This document shows positions 21,671 through 32,647 of a stretch of DNA of 64,000 nt, piece by piece. The stretch lies in contig NZ_KI530762.1 in NCBI RefSeq assembly GCF_000488275.1, forward strand, positions 949,536-1,013,535. The letters are read 5' to 3'. The DNA is from Acinetobacter brisouii CIP 110357 (GTDB lineage Bacteria; Pseudomonadota; Gammaproteobacteria; Pseudomonadales; Moraxellaceae). The notes under the pieces are model-generated. The model saw nothing but the letters and a program-made list of their open reading frames with translations. It searched no databases and had not been told where the DNA came from. A program made the position numbers and the translations under genes. How positions within the stretch are numbered: position 1 is the stretch's first letter; each line of letters begins with the position of its first letter.

Positions 21671-21701
21671 AGAGCCGCTCTAGTTTCCATAGAGCGGCTC
21701 T
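21671..21701. terminator. strong hairpin between lysC and csrA
   Basis: A 12-bp stem AGAGCCGCTCTA/TAGAGCGGCTCT with a 7-base loop. The clearer T run lies on the plus-strand side, with a weaker one on the minus strand after lysC. It most likely ends lysC transcription, but the orientation is not ideal. Confidence 0.6.
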
Positions 21702-21750
21702 ACTTTTTTCTCACTCATCTTCCTAAAAAACTGAAGATAGTGAATAAGCT

Positions 21751-23031
21751 TTAAGCACGTGCGCTGCTTTCGCCGTGTTCACGGTCTAAACCAAACGCGG
21801 TGTGCAGGCTGCGAACAGCAAGCTCTAAATAGTTTTCTTCAATTAATACTGAAATTTTGATTTCTGAAGTTGAAATCATCAAAATATTGATGTTTTCTTC
21901 TGCAAGTGCAGTAAACATTTTACTAGCAACACCTGCATGAGAGCGCATACCAACACCCACGATAGAGACTTTCACAATATCATCACGTGCAGTGACTTCA
22001 CGTGCTTTAATTTCTTTTGCGATGTTGTCCAAAATTGCTTTGGCTTTAGCAAAGTCAGTGCGGTTCACAGTGAATGTAAAGTCGGTTGTGCCATCTTCTT
22101 CAATATTTTGTACGATCATATCAACTTCGATGTTGGCAGCACCGATTGGAGATAGGATTTTTGAAGCGATACCTGGTTCATCAGGCACACCTAAAATAGT
22201 CAATTTAGCTTCATCGCGGTTGAATGCGATACCAGAGATAATAGGCTGTTCCATAGTGTCTTCCGCTTCAGTTGTAATAAGTGTACCTACGTTTTGTTTG
22301 AATTCATCATCAAATACGCCGTCATTATCATTGTCAAAACTTGACAATACACGCAGTGGCACTTGATATTTTCCTGCGAATTCAACTGAACGAATTTGTA
22401 AAACTTTTGAGCCTAAAGATGCCATTTCCAGCATTTCTTCAAAAGAGATACGATCAATTTTCTTGGCTTTTGGCGCAACGCGTGGATCAGTTGTATATAC
22501 ACCATCGACATCTGTATAGATTTGGCATTCATCTGCACGTAGTGCAGCAGCAAGTGCAACACCTGTCGTATCTGAACCACCACGACCAAGTGTTGTTGTA
22601 TTGCCAAGCGCATCCACACCTTGGAAGCCAGCAACCACAATGACACGACCAGCATCTAAATCGGCAGTCATCACGTCAGTGTCAATTGCCTCAATACGGG
22701 CTTTGGTAAAGGCGCTGTCGGTCTTAATACCCACTTGACGACCTGTGTAAGATTTAGCTTCGACACCAATAGAATTGAGTGCCATCGCTAACATGGAAAT
22801 AGTAACCTGTTCACCCGTAGATACCATTTGGTCAAGTTCACGAGGATCAGGTGTCTCGGTAATGGCTTTCGCGAGAGACAACAAGCGGTTGGTTTCACCA
22901 CTCATTGCAGACACCACCACAACCACTTTGTGACCATGATCATGCCAGCGCTTCACGCGACGAGCTACATTTAAAATGCGCTCGGGTGTTCCCATTGAGG
23001 TACCACCATATTTTTGTACGATTAATGCCAT
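21751..23031 (-). CDS. lysC: aspartate kinase
   Basis: Phosphorylates L-aspartate, the first step toward lysine, threonine, methionine and diaminopimelate. Residues 1-245 form the kinase domain (VQKYGGTSMGTPERI at 5-19; GRGGSDTTGVALAAAL near 155), and about 265-420 hold paired ACT domains for feedback control. The ATG at 23031 gives MALIVQKYGG, the usual start; an upstream in-frame ATG adds five residues. The 426-residue length is that of single-domain kinases of Pseudomonas type. It follows alaS by 60 bases with a hairpin between, and has no lysine riboswitch in front. Confidence 0.95.
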   Translation of the reverse strand: MALIVQKYGGTSMGTPERILNVARRVKRWHDHGHKVVVVVSAMSGETNRLLSLAKAITETPDPRELDQMVSTGEQVTISMLAMALNSIGVEAKSYTGRQVGIKTDSAFTKARIEAIDTDVMTADLDAGRVIVVAGFQGVDALGNTTTLGRGGSDTTGVALAAALRADECQIYTDVDGVYTTDPRVAPKAKKIDRISFEEMLEMASLGSKVLQIRSVEFAGKYQVPLRVLSSFDNDNDGVFDDEFKQNVGTLITTEAEDTMEQPIISGIAFNRDEAKLTILGVPDEPGIASKILSPIGAANIEVDMIVQNIEEDGTTDFTFTVNRTDFAKAKAILDNIAKEIKAREVTARDDIVKVSIVGVGMRSHAGVASKMFTALAEENINILMISTSEIKISVLIEENYLELAVRSLHTAFGLDREHGESSARA

Positions 23032-23050
23032 AATTTTTCCATACAAGCCA

Positions 23051-23072
23051 CGACCCTGTTTGAAACAGGGTC
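23051..23072. repeat. hairpin in the alaS-lysC gap
   Basis: Perfect 10-bp stem GACCCTGTTT/AAACAGGGTC with a 2-base centre and no T run. It may attenuate or stabilise the alaS-lysC mRNA rather than terminate it. Confidence 0.55.
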
Positions 23073-23091
23073 AGTTACACAAAAAGTGAGA

Positions 23092-25743
23092 TTATTTTTG
23101 CTCAAGCCAAGCAGGGAGTGCTGCCATAACCTGATCAAACTTGTCATTGAGTGGTGCCCCGCCTTGTGCTAGATCTGGTTTCCCACCGCCTTTGCCACCA
23201 AGCTCTTGGCTTAAGTGCTTGATGATATCGCCCGCTTTCAAGGTTGCTGTGAATTCCTGTGCAACTGATGCAAGCAAGCTCACTTTATCAGCTTCTACAC
23301 CAGCCAGCACAATCACGGCATCATTGAATTTAGATTTGATACTATCGTGTAAATGACGCAATGCTTTTGCGTCAACATTTTGAACGGTACTGATCAAAGT
23401 TTTTCGACCAGCAATCGTTTGCATTTGGTTGATCAATTCACTTGCTTGGAAATTTGCAAGTTTTTGATTCAACTGTTCAATCTGTTTTTGCAAACTTGAT
23501 GCATGCTCAACAGTTGCCTGAACTTTTTCTAGAGTTTGGTCTTTTTGCGCTTTCAATAAACCATTGATCTGTTGAATAGTTGCATCCACTTTTTGCACTG
23601 CTTCAAGTGCTTTGGTGCCTGTAACTGCTTCAATACGGCGAACACCTGCTGCAACACCACCTTCAGAAGTGATTTTAAACAGACCAATATCGCCAGTGCG
23701 CTTAACGTGAATACCGCCACAAAGCTCGATTGAGAAGTTTTTCTCATCAATGATTGAACCCATTGATAATACGCGAACTTCATCGCCATATTTTTCACCA
23801 AATAGCATCATTGCGCCTTTGGCTTTGGCAGATTCGATATCCAGTACTTCAGTTGTTACCGCAGTGTTGGCAATAACTTCACGATTGACCAAGCGCTCAA
23901 CTTGCTGTAATTGCTCGAAGCTGACAGGTTGGTCATTGGCAAAGTCGAAACGTAAAATATCAGAAGCAACCAAAGAGCCTTTTTGCTGAACGTGAGAGCC
24001 TAAAACTTGGCGTAGGGCAGCGTGAAGTAAATGCGTTGCAGAGTGGTTGCGTGCAGTTGCTTCACGTAGATCCGCTTTGACAGTTGCTTCGACATTTTGA
24101 GCAGCTTTTAAGCTACCCATGGTCACGATACCTTGATGAACAAATGCTGCACCTGATTTTTTGGTGTCTTGGACTTCAAAAATACCTGTTTCGTTTTTGA
24201 AGATACCTGTATCACCAACCTGACCACCGCTTTCTGCATAGAAAGGTGTTTGGTTCAGTACGATGAGGGCTTCATCACCTTCAACGACTTCGTCAACCTG
24301 TTCGCCATCTTTATAGATCGCAACGATTTGACCTTGACCTTGAGTTGCTGTGTAACCTTCAAATTGAGTTTCGCTGTCCACTTTGACAATGCTGTTATAG
24401 TCAACATTGAATTTGCCTGCATCACGCGCGCGTTGACGTTGAGCAGCCATTTCAGTTTCAAAACCAGCTTCATCAATTGTCAGTTCGCGTTCACGTGCAA
24501 TGTCAGCAGTTAAGTCAGCAGGGAAGCCGTAAGTGTCATATAGTTTGAACACGACTTCACCTGGAATGACATTGCCTTTTAACTGGCTCAACTCGCCTTC
24601 AAGAACTTTCAAACCTTGTTCAAGGGTTTTGGCAAATTGTTCTTCTTCTTTGATGAGAGCCGCTTCAATACGTTCGCGGTTTTCGATCAATTGTGGATAA
24701 GCTTCGCCCATCACATCAATTAAAGGTTGCAACATTTTGTAGAAGAATGTGCCAGTTGCGCCAAGTTTGTTACCGTGACGAATCGCACGGCGTATAATGC
24801 GGCGTAACACATAACCACGACCTTCATTCGATGGGTTAACACCATCTGCAATCAGGAAGCAGCAAGAACGTGCATGGTCAGCAACCACGCGTAAAGAAGG
24901 CTGTCCTTGATCTTCTGTTCCAATAATTTCAGCCGCCGCTTTAATCAGGTGTTGGAACAAGTCGATGTCGTAGTTCGAGTTCACATGTTGTAAAACGGCA
25001 GAAATACGCTCTAGCCCCATACCTGTATCAACAGAAGGGGCAGGTAATGCATGTAACACGCCATCGGCAGTACGGTTGAACTGCATGAAGACGTTGTTCC
25101 AGATTTCGATATAACGGTCGCCATCTTCTTCGGCAGAGCCTGGTAAACCACCCCAGATATGATCGCCGTGATCATAGAAAATTTCAGAACAAGGACCACA
25201 AGGGCCTGTGTCACCCATTGCCCAGAAGTTGTCAGATGCGTATTTTTCGCCTTTATTGTCACCAATACGGATAATACGTTCTGGTGCTAGACCAACTTCT
25301 TTGTTCCAGATGTCATAAGCTTCATCGTCAGTATGATAAACAGTGACATAAAGATTATCTTTGTTTAAACCGAGCCATTGCTCTGAGGTTAAGAATTCCC
25401 ATGCATAAGTAATGGCATCGCGTTTGAAGTAATCACCAAAAGAGAAGTTGCCCAACATTTCAAAAAAGGTATGGTGACGTGCGGTATAACCGACATTATC
25501 AAGGTCGTTATGCTTACCACCAGCACGTACACATTTTTGTGAAGTTGTCGCACGGACATAATCACGTTTTTCTAAACCTAGGAAGCAGTCCTTGAACTGG
25601 TTCATACCCGCATTGGTAAAAAGTAAAGTCGGGTCATTCGCGGGAACGAGAGAACTCGATGCAACACGTGTATGACCTTTAGTTTCAAAGAAATGTAAAA
25701 AGGCTTCACGAATTTCAGCGGACGTCATAAAACGTGTACTCAC
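23092..25743 (-). CDS. alaS: alanyl-tRNA synthetase
   Basis: Charges tRNA-Ala and edits mischarged Ser and Gly. The 883-residue protein has the class II catalytic domain (about 1-250; [19 protein letters not shown] at the start), tRNA-recognition domain, editing domain with zinc-binding [11 protein letters not shown] near 570 and CGGIHV near 675, and a C-terminal oligomerisation domain (coiled coil about 725-775, then [14 protein letters not shown]). The start is GTG 25743: GGAGTGA is 6 bases upstream, whereas the in-frame ATG five codons later has no ribosome site. Confidence 0.97.
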   Translation of the reverse strand: MSTRFMTSAEIREAFLHFFETKGHTRVASSSLVPANDPTLLFTNAGMNQFKDCFLGLEKRDYVRATTSQKCVRAGGKHNDLDNVGYTARHHTFFEMLGNFSFGDYFKRDAITYAWEFLTSEQWLGLNKDNLYVTVYHTDDEAYDIWNKEVGLAPERIIRIGDNKGEKYASDNFWAMGDTGPCGPCSEIFYDHGDHIWGGLPGSAEEDGDRYIEIWNNVFMQFNRTADGVLHALPAPSVDTGMGLERISAVLQHVNSNYDIDLFQHLIKAAAEIIGTEDQGQPSLRVVADHARSCCFLIADGVNPSNEGRGYVLRRIIRRAIRHGNKLGATGTFFYKMLQPLIDVMGEAYPQLIENRERIEAALIKEEEQFAKTLEQGLKVLEGELSQLKGNVIPGEVVFKLYDTYGFPADLTADIARERELTIDEAGFETEMAAQRQRARDAGKFNVDYNSIVKVDSETQFEGYTATQGQGQIVAIYKDGEQVDEVVEGDEALIVLNQTPFYAESGGQVGDTGIFKNETGIFEVQDTKKSGAAFVHQGIVTMGSLKAAQNVEATVKADLREATARNHSATHLLHAALRQVLGSHVQQKGSLVASDILRFDFANDQPVSFEQLQQVERLVNREVIANTAVTTEVLDIESAKAKGAMMLFGEKYGDEVRVLSMGSIIDEKNFSIELCGGIHVKRTGDIGLFKITSEGGVAAGVRRIEAVTGTKALEAVQKVDATIQQINGLLKAQKDQTLEKVQATVEHASSLQKQIEQLNQKLANFQASELINQMQTIAGRKTLISTVQNVDAKALRHLHDSIKSKFNDAVIVLAGVEADKVSLLASVAQEFTATLKAGDIIKHLSQELGGKGGGKPDLAQGGAPLNDKFDQVMAALPAWLEQK

Positions 25744-26483
25744 AACAAGTCACTCCATCTAATCATTTTGGCTAAACGCATTAAATCAAATCTTTTAAAA
25801 TAGTAAAACCGATTAATACGAGGCTGATAATTTAAAAACGCCAAATTATAACGAAAAATCAGGGTATGACCAATGATTTTAGGCGTAAATCACGACAAAT
25901 CTATGAAATAAGTCTATGTTTGATATATGCTTTCGGGAGATGAAATCTGTGGGTTTCCTTTAAATTTCAGCCATATAGCCGGCAACCTTGAAAACTGGTA
26001 TAAGAAAGACGAAGACCTGAACTTATTTTTTAATTAAGATTTTGATTTTAAAAATATTTAATAAATTGACCATTGTGGTATAAAAATATAAAAATGCATT
26101 GTTTAGATGATTTTTTTGAATTGTAGGATGTTGAACAGAAAATTGGCTGATTTGTTATTGTAATGTTGATTAAATTTCAAATTTGCATATAGATTTCTTT
26201 GCTCAAAATATTGTTTAAAATTGAGCATCATTGGTTTAAAAATGTGTTGTAGTTATGATGATGACATTGAAATAATGCATCTATTGGGAATAGCTCGATT
26301 GGCGATCATTTAAGTGGAGCATATTCTTGATCAAAACAAAAAAATATTCTTGATTATATTTTAATGAACATGCAGATAATTGTTTTTAAATTATATTTGA
26401 AATATGAACAATTGAACTATCATCACTATCTTGAATGTTTTAAGATAACTCACTCAATTTTTCGTTATTAGGAAATGATGATC
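25744..26483. other. 0.7-kb AT-rich gap without a recognisable gene
   Basis: Carries the promoters of alaS (minus) and the Epd-like gene (plus). No open frame with a start signal is convincing. The block about 25925-26030 is less AT-rich than the rest and contains GCCATATAGCCGGC and GAAGACCTGAAC, so it may be an untranslated RNA or gene remnant. The remainder is very AT-rich. I identify no known riboswitch. Confidence 0.5.
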
Positions 26484-27506
26484 ATGCAGCGAATCGCAAT
26501 TAATGGGTTTGGGCGGATTGGACGCAATGTAATTCGTGCATGGTTTGAGAATCCAAAACAGTTTCACTTCGATATCGTGGCTATTAATGATATTGCTGAT
26601 GTTGAAACTTTGTTACACCTATTTAAGTATGATTCTACGCATGGCCGTTTTAAAGGTCAGGCACAGATTGTCACTGAGCAGGGCGATACATTTTTATCGG
26701 TACAAAGCGCAGGACAATCCCTGAAAATTCAGATATTCCGTGGTTCGCAGCCAGAACAGTTACCGTGGGATCAACTCAATATTGATGTGGTACTCGAATG
26801 TACAGGGCTGTTTCGTTCGCGTGAGGCGGCAACACGGCATTTAACTGCAGGGGCAAAGCGTGTGATTATTGGCGCGGCACCGTTTGACAGTGTCGATATT
26901 GCAGTGGTGTATGGGGTTAACCATTTAGAGGTTAAAGCCAGCGATCAAATTATTTCCAGTGTATCGTGTACTACACAAGCTTTAGTGCCATTGGTCAAAA
27001 TTCTGGATGACCATTTTGGTATTGAAACCGCATTAATGACCGAAATTCATGCGGTGACTGCTGATCAGTCAGTGCTTGATCATGCACATCGTGACTTACG
27101 CCGTGCACGTGCAGCAGGGCACAATATTATTCCAACGACATCAAGCGCTTTAGGGGCATTAAAACGGGTCATGCCAAAAATGGCAGATCGGATTGATGGG
27201 TATTCGATTCGTGTGCCAACCATTAATGTTGCTGCGATTGATTTAAGTTTTGTTGCACAAAAAGCGTTGACTATAGAGACATTACATACAGTCTTAAAAC
27301 AAGCAGCAGATACTTATTATGCCGAAATTATGTCGGTGACGGATGAGGTGTTGGTGTCAAGTGATTTTAACCATTCACCTGAGTCTTTAATTGTTGATTT
27401 TACTCAAACTATGTTGGTGGGGCGTCAGGCAAAAGTATTTGCATGGTATGATAACGAATGGGGCTATGCAAATCGCTTGCTGGATTTGTGCGAATCTTTT
27501 ACTTAA
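26484..27506 (+). CDS. glyceraldehyde-3-phosphate/erythrose-4-phosphate dehydrogenase family protein
   Basis: NAD-dependent phosphorylating dehydrogenase of about 340 residues. Signs: Rossmann opening AINGFGRIGRNVIRAW, catalytic Cys162 (in SVSCTTQALVP), and His189 in EIHAVTA. Several blocks (HLFKYDSTHGRF, QLPWDQL, VRVPTINV-like IRVPTINVAAIDL, DFNHSPESLIVDFTQT) resemble Epd, the E4P dehydrogenase of pyridoxal phosphate synthesis, more than glycolytic GapA. The usual SNASCTTNC is changed to SVSCTTQAL. It stands away from pgk/fba genes. I chose ATG 26484, 8 bases after AGGAAA; ATGs at 26475 and 26478 are alternatives. Confidence 0.78.
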   Translation: MQRIAINGFGRIGRNVIRAWFENPKQFHFDIVAINDIADVETLLHLFKYDSTHGRFKGQAQIVTEQGDTFLSVQSAGQSLKIQIFRGSQPEQLPWDQLNIDVVLECTGLFRSREAATRHLTAGAKRVIIGAAPFDSVDIAVVYGVNHLEVKASDQIISSVSCTTQALVPLVKILDDHFGIETALMTEIHAVTADQSVLDHAHRDLRRARAAGHNIIPTTSSALGALKRVMPKMADRIDGYSIRVPTINVAAIDLSFVAQKALTIETLHTVLKQAADTYYAEIMSVTDEVLVSSDFNHSPESLIVDFTQTMLVGRQAKVFAWYDNEWGYANRLLDLCESFT

Positions 27507-27530
27507 AAATGAATAAAATAGGGTAACTAA

Positions 27531-27842
27531 ATGATGCTGATTTGGCTTTGGGGATTAACCAGTCTACTCATTGTAGTCGTTATGGTTGTGGTATGGATGC
27601 AGGTTAAAAATCAGCGTCAAGATTTAAGTGATCTGTCTGAAAATCATCAACTAAAACAACAAGTAACACATTTGGAAGATCATCTTAAAAAGACTTTAGA
27701 AATTATGCAGGATCTTGCCAAAAAAATGCACATACAACAAGAAGTATTGGACAGGACATCGGGTAAATTACAGCAGCTTGAAAAACAACAGATTGAAATG
27801 CTGCATGTGCTGGCTCAACTGGTACAGTCCAAAGACAAATAA
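27531..27842 (+). CDS. small membrane-anchored coiled-coil protein
   Basis: 103 residues: one N-terminal membrane helix (about 3-23, LIWLWGLTSLLIVVVMVVVW) followed by a cytoplasmic Gln/Lys/Leu-rich coiled coil from about 35 to 98. I recognise no family. It starts 24 bases after the Epd-like gene and is probably in the same transcript. No catalytic motif is visible. Confidence 0.65.
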   Translation: MMLIWLWGLTSLLIVVVMVVVWMQVKNQRQDLSDLSENHQLKQQVTHLEDHLKKTLEIMQDLAKKMHIQQEVLDRTSGKLQQLEKQQIEMLHVLAQLVQSKDK

Positions 27843-27862
27843 TGTATTGTCTTCGGCTGTAG

Positions 27863-28165
27863 TTAGTGTAGCCAGATTAAACGTAAGGCAGCGGCAGAAA
27901 GCATACTCAGTATAACTGTTGGCAATAAAGAAAAACGCGATGCTGCCAGTAAAGTAATTGCCATCGCAATAAAGTCTGCTGGATTGTCCCGTACAAAATA
28001 CGGGGCGATGACAGAGATCAGCACACAACCTGGCACAACTTCAAGAATACATTTTTGTCGTACAGACAGAGTTCTATTTTTGAGTAAAAGATAGCCTAAT
28101 ACCCGCGTAGCATAGGTCGTCAGTGCAACACAAATAATGGCAATCAAAGTCATTGAATGAATCAT
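27863..28165 (-). CDS. azlD: AzlD-type branched-chain amino acid exporter subunit
   Basis: Small partner of AzlC in the LIV-E-type exporter of branched-chain amino acids. 100 residues, about three to four helices, with the family segments TYATRVLGYLLL and VPGCVLISVIAPYFV. Its start overlaps the azlC stop by 4 bases (ATGA), so the two are translationally coupled. The substrate comes from family knowledge, not from this sequence. Confidence 0.88.
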   Translation of the reverse strand: MIHSMTLIAIICVALTTYATRVLGYLLLKNRTLSVRQKCILEVVPGCVLISVIAPYFVRDNPADFIAMAITLLAASRFSLLPTVILSMLSAAALRLIWLH

Positions 28166-28905
28166 GCTTCATCTCCAGTTAAAAAGAATGCTGAAGCAAT
28201 GCCGCAAATTGCCCCCACAGGTACATACCAGCCCTGAGGCAAATATAGGTATGCCAATACCGCAGAAACTAAACTGACCAGCCAAGGGCGCGCTGCGGAA
28301 AAACCTTGCCACATGCCACGTAATAACACTAGAAACACCGCAGGAAATGCCATATCAAAGCCCCAGCGAGTCACATCACCTAGTACGGGACCAATTGCAC
28401 CACCGAGTGCGGTAAATACGACCCACATGCTGTATAAGGCAAAACATACACCTGAATAAAAAGCCATATTGAACTGCTGGCTCAATTTGTAATGTGAGTT
28501 CTGTTGTGCATTGGCAAGTCCCATTGCCCAGCTTTCGTCACACATAAAGAACAGTGCGGGCAGGACTTTTTTATTGGGTAAATGCTTGAGGTAGGGAACA
28601 AGGCTTGCACCCATGAGCAAATGCCGACTATTGACTAGAAAAGTAATAAACATCAGGACAAAAATGTGTGGCGGATTTGTCCAGACTTCTAAAATGGCAA
28701 ATTCTGAACCGCCTGCAAAATTGAAACCTGTCAATAATGGAATTTCGAGCAGGCTAAAGCCTTTTTGAGTGGCTTGAGTACCTAAAACCAGCGCAAAAGG
28801 AATAATCCCCAGTAGCATTGGTATAGACATTTTTAATCCACGTTTGAACTCAACAAAATCACTTGAATCATTCAGGCTTTGCGCCGTATTTTTAAGCGTC
28901 AACAT
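28162..28905 (-). CDS. azlC: AzlC-type branched-chain amino acid exporter large subunit
   Basis: Permease of 247 residues with about six to eight helices: FKRGLKMSIPMLLGIIPFALVLG at the start, GFNFAGGSEFAILEVW near 60-75, NSRHLLMGASLVPYL near 92-106, and FMCDESWAMGLA near 120. It opens the azlCD operon and diverges from an Lrp-type regulator, a common control pair for this exporter. Confidence 0.92.
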   Translation of the reverse strand: MLTLKNTAQSLNDSSDFVEFKRGLKMSIPMLLGIIPFALVLGTQATQKGFSLLEIPLLTGFNFAGGSEFAILEVWTNPPHIFVLMFITFLVNSRHLLMGASLVPYLKHLPNKKVLPALFFMCDESWAMGLANAQQNSHYKLSQQFNMAFYSGVCFALYSMWVVFTALGGAIGPVLGDVTRWGFDMAFPAVFLVLLRGMWQGFSAARPWLVSLVSAVLAYLYLPQGWYVPVGAICGIASAFFLTGDEA

Positions 28906-29060
28906 GTCTATAAACCTAACTGAAGTATTACCAAAACAGAAAAATAGTTTATGGCAATCACTAAAGCATTTGGCGCTAAAGTTAGCTTTGAATTTACTTA
29001 TTTTGATATGTTATGCTAATAAAATAATAAATATTGGTATTTTAATGCTTATGGTGGATT

Positions 29061-29516
29061 ATGGATCAGATCGATAGACGTATTTTGCAAGCGTTACAGC
29101 ATGATGGAAAATTGCAAAACAATGAGTTGGCACAACGGGTTGGGTTGTCTGCTTCTCCGTGTTTGCGTCGGGTGAAACAGCTTGAAGATGAAGGCGTGAT
29201 TGAAAAGTATGTTGCGTTGGTTGACCCTGCCAAAGTCAATTTGGGATTGACCGTTTTTGCTCGAATCTGGTTGAAAGAGCAAGATGCCAAAACGGTGAAT
29301 CAGTTTGTTGAGGCGATTACTGATTTACCAGAAGTAGTTGAATGTCAACTCATGGCAGGGGATTGTGATTTTTTCTTAAGAATAGTGGTGTCTGATCTGG
29401 AGGCTTATCGACAATTTCAAATTCAGCGGCTGAATAAAATTTCAGGGATTCAAAATGTCAAAACTGAGATTCCACTGCAAAAAATCAAGCAGACTACAGA
29501 ATTGCCACTGTATTAG
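29061..29516 (+). CDS. Lrp/AsnC-family transcriptional regulator
   Basis: 151 residues: N-terminal helix-turn-helix (IDRRILQALQHDGKLQNNELAQRVGLSASPCLRRVKQLE, 3-41) and C-terminal RAM domain (about 65-145). Divergent from azlCD by 155 bases, so it probably senses leucine or another amino acid and controls the exporter (AzlB/BkdR type). It is a second Lrp-family gene, distinct from the one at dadA. Confidence 0.9.
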   Translation: MDQIDRRILQALQHDGKLQNNELAQRVGLSASPCLRRVKQLEDEGVIEKYVALVDPAKVNLGLTVFARIWLKEQDAKTVNQFVEAITDLPEVVECQLMAGDCDFFLRIVVSDLEAYRQFQIQRLNKISGIQNVKTEIPLQKIKQTTELPLY

Positions 29517-29650
29517 TTTGTTCTTGTATAAGGTGAACCACACTGCTAGGTGGATATTTGTGCTTAGCCTTAAAGCTGTTTATATCGCATAGCTTCAAAT
29601 GGCAGGTTGCAGCTTGGACATGGATTCAAGATGCACAAACGGTATGTGTG

Positions 29651-29680
29651 TGCTTTCAATTTTTGCAAAAATTGAAAGCA
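29651..29680. repeat. 30-base perfect palindrome
   Basis: TGCTTTCAATTTTTG followed at once by its reverse complement CAAAAATTGAAAGCA, with no spacer and no T run. It would form a long hairpin or cruciform between the Lrp gene and hisZ. It may end the Lrp transcript or be a protein-binding site. Confidence 0.7.
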
Positions 29681-29876
29681 CAGAGAATTACCTGAATGAT
29701 GCTATATGATGAATAAATTTCTTTGATTATCCCATTTTATTTTTCTTGTGCTTCATTGAAATAGATTTCAATTTTACTCAGGAAAAACAATGAGGAAGAT
29801 ATAAATTCTCATGAAAGAGGTCTAATAAAATATAAAAATCTCAGTGCATGTCCTAATCTTACGTGCTAGACTATGA

Positions 29877-29903
29877 GAAATCGGGTGTGTTCCCGATTTT
29901 TTT
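29877..29903 (+). terminator. terminator-like hairpin in the hisZ leader
   Basis: Stem AAATCGGG/CCCGATTT with a 6-base loop and seven T lies 42 bases before the hisZ start. It is a valid intrinsic terminator for plus-strand transcripts, so it may end a short upstream RNA or attenuate hisZ. Confidence 0.7.
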
Positions 29904-29944
29904 ATGCGGATTACTTCCGCGCAGGCAAAATTTAGGTTTACAAC

Positions 29945-31111
29945 ATGCCCATTTCAGAGACATGGTTATTACCTGATGGTGTAGCTGATGTATTACCGGA
30001 ACAAGCGCAAGTCGTAGAAGCATTGCGTCGTAAAGCATTAGATTTCCTCGCATCGCGTGGTTATCAGCTGGTGTACACGCCATTTATCGAATACATCGAA
30101 TCTTTATCTTCTCTTTCCGAATCGAATCAAGATTTAGACCTAGCCACGTTTAAAGTGATTGACCAGCTTTCAGGTCGATTACTCGGTGTTCGTGCCGATA
30201 TGACACCGCAAGTGGCACGTATCGATGCGCATGTACGTCCCGTTCAAGGCATAGCACGTTATTGTTATGCGGGTACGGTATTACATACGAAACCACAAGG
30301 GTTTAATACCTCGCGTGCACCATTACAGATTGGTGCGGAATTATTTGGACATGACAGTATCGATGCCGATGTAGAAATGGTCGATGTCATGTTGAATCTA
30401 TTGGCAACAGCAGATCTGATTGACGGTGTCCATCTAGATTTAGGGCATGTCGGATTATTCCGTAGTTTAGTCAAGTTAGCAGGTTTGAATAAAGAAACAG
30501 AACACCAGCTTTCTGATCTTTATCAGCGCAAAGCCTTGCCTGAACTAGCTGAGTTTACTCAGTCAATCAACTTCGGTTCAGATTTTTATGCACTTGGACG
30601 CTATTCAAGTGATTTAGATGCTCTGCAAGCCAATCTAAGTCCCGCGGTCTTGACGGATGCTGCATTTAGACAAGCTTTAGAAGCTGTCATTACCACACAT
30701 GCACAAATTCGTGCACGTTGGGAAAATCTGGATATTGGTATAGATGTCGTTGAGTTACGTTCTTATCATTATCATACAGGTTTGATGTATGCAGTTTATG
30801 CGCCAAATCGTGCAGCACCACTGGCACAAGGTGGTCGTTATGACGGTATTGGCGAACATTTTGGACGCGCCCGTCCTGCAACAGGCTTTAGCTGTGACTT
30901 ATATGCACTATGTGCGGGTCAGTTCAAACAAGTCAGCACTGTGGTTGCACCTAAAGGGATTTATGCAGATCTGATGAAAGCAATTGAACAGGCTCGAGCG
31001 CAAGGCTTAAGTGTAATTCAATTGTTGGGTAATGATGATTTAAACTCCGTGCCATACGCAACGCACCAATTGGTGCAAGTTGCAGGCGAGTGGACAATCG
31101 AGAAAATTTAA
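29945..31111 (+). CDS. hisZ: ATP phosphoribosyltransferase regulatory subunit
   Basis: HisRS-like paralogue that activates and gives histidine feedback to the short form of HisG in the first step of histidine synthesis. The 388 residues resemble the HisRS catalytic core (WLLPDGVADVLPEQA at 6-20; GVRADMTPQVARIDA near 80-94; LAQGGRYDGIGEHFGR near 295-310) but lack the C-terminal anticodon domain. It implies a short HisG encoded elsewhere. hisZ followed by purA is a conserved pair in pseudomonads and relatives. Confidence 0.93.
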   Translation: MPISETWLLPDGVADVLPEQAQVVEALRRKALDFLASRGYQLVYTPFIEYIESLSSLSESNQDLDLATFKVIDQLSGRLLGVRADMTPQVARIDAHVRPVQGIARYCYAGTVLHTKPQGFNTSRAPLQIGAELFGHDSIDADVEMVDVMLNLLATADLIDGVHLDLGHVGLFRSLVKLAGLNKETEHQLSDLYQRKALPELAEFTQSINFGSDFYALGRYSSDLDALQANLSPAVLTDAAFRQALEAVITTHAQIRARWENLDIGIDVVELRSYHYHTGLMYAVYAPNRAAPLAQGGRYDGIGEHFGRARPATGFSCDLYALCAGQFKQVSTVVAPKGIYADLMKAIEQARAQGLSVIQLLGNDDLNSVPYATHQLVQVAGEWTIEKI

Positions 31112-31166
31112 GCGCTGAATCAGGTGTTCATGTCACTTGATTAAGTTTTCAATTTTAACAGCATGA

Positions 31167-32501
<1,335 letters not shown>

Positions 32502-32518
32502 TACGATATTATAAATTG

Positions 32519-32550
32519 AAAAAACCGCGATCTTTGTGTCGCGGTTTTTT
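32519..32550 (+). terminator. terminator after purA
   Basis: Perfect 10-bp stem AAAACCGCGA/TCGCGGTTTT with an 8-base loop and a T run. Confidence 0.88.
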
Positions 32551-32647
32551 ATGCAGTGAAACTTTGACCCGACCAAAGTTCACTTTATTTTTTGAGCCTT
32601 TATGATTAAAACTCCAATAAAATGCTATCAATTGGATAGGGACGCCA

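Larger units (their letters stand above)
29517..29944. other. 428-base gap between the Lrp gene and hisZ
   Basis: Holds a 30-base perfect palindrome (29651-29680), a terminator-like hairpin (29877-29903) and the hisZ promoter region. Very short ATG-led frames occur (MRKI, MKEV), none with runs of His codons, so a classical his-type attenuator is not indicated. Confidence 0.5.

Noticed and set aside
25930..26010. Possible SAM-I riboswitch because of GCCGGCAACC
   Set aside because: The short string resembles part of the SAM-I core, but the k-turn and the GATGAAAC block before it are absent and the next gene is not in methionine metabolism.
29700..29870. Histidine leader peptide before hisZ
   Set aside because: The short frames present (MRKI, MKEV) have no His codons.
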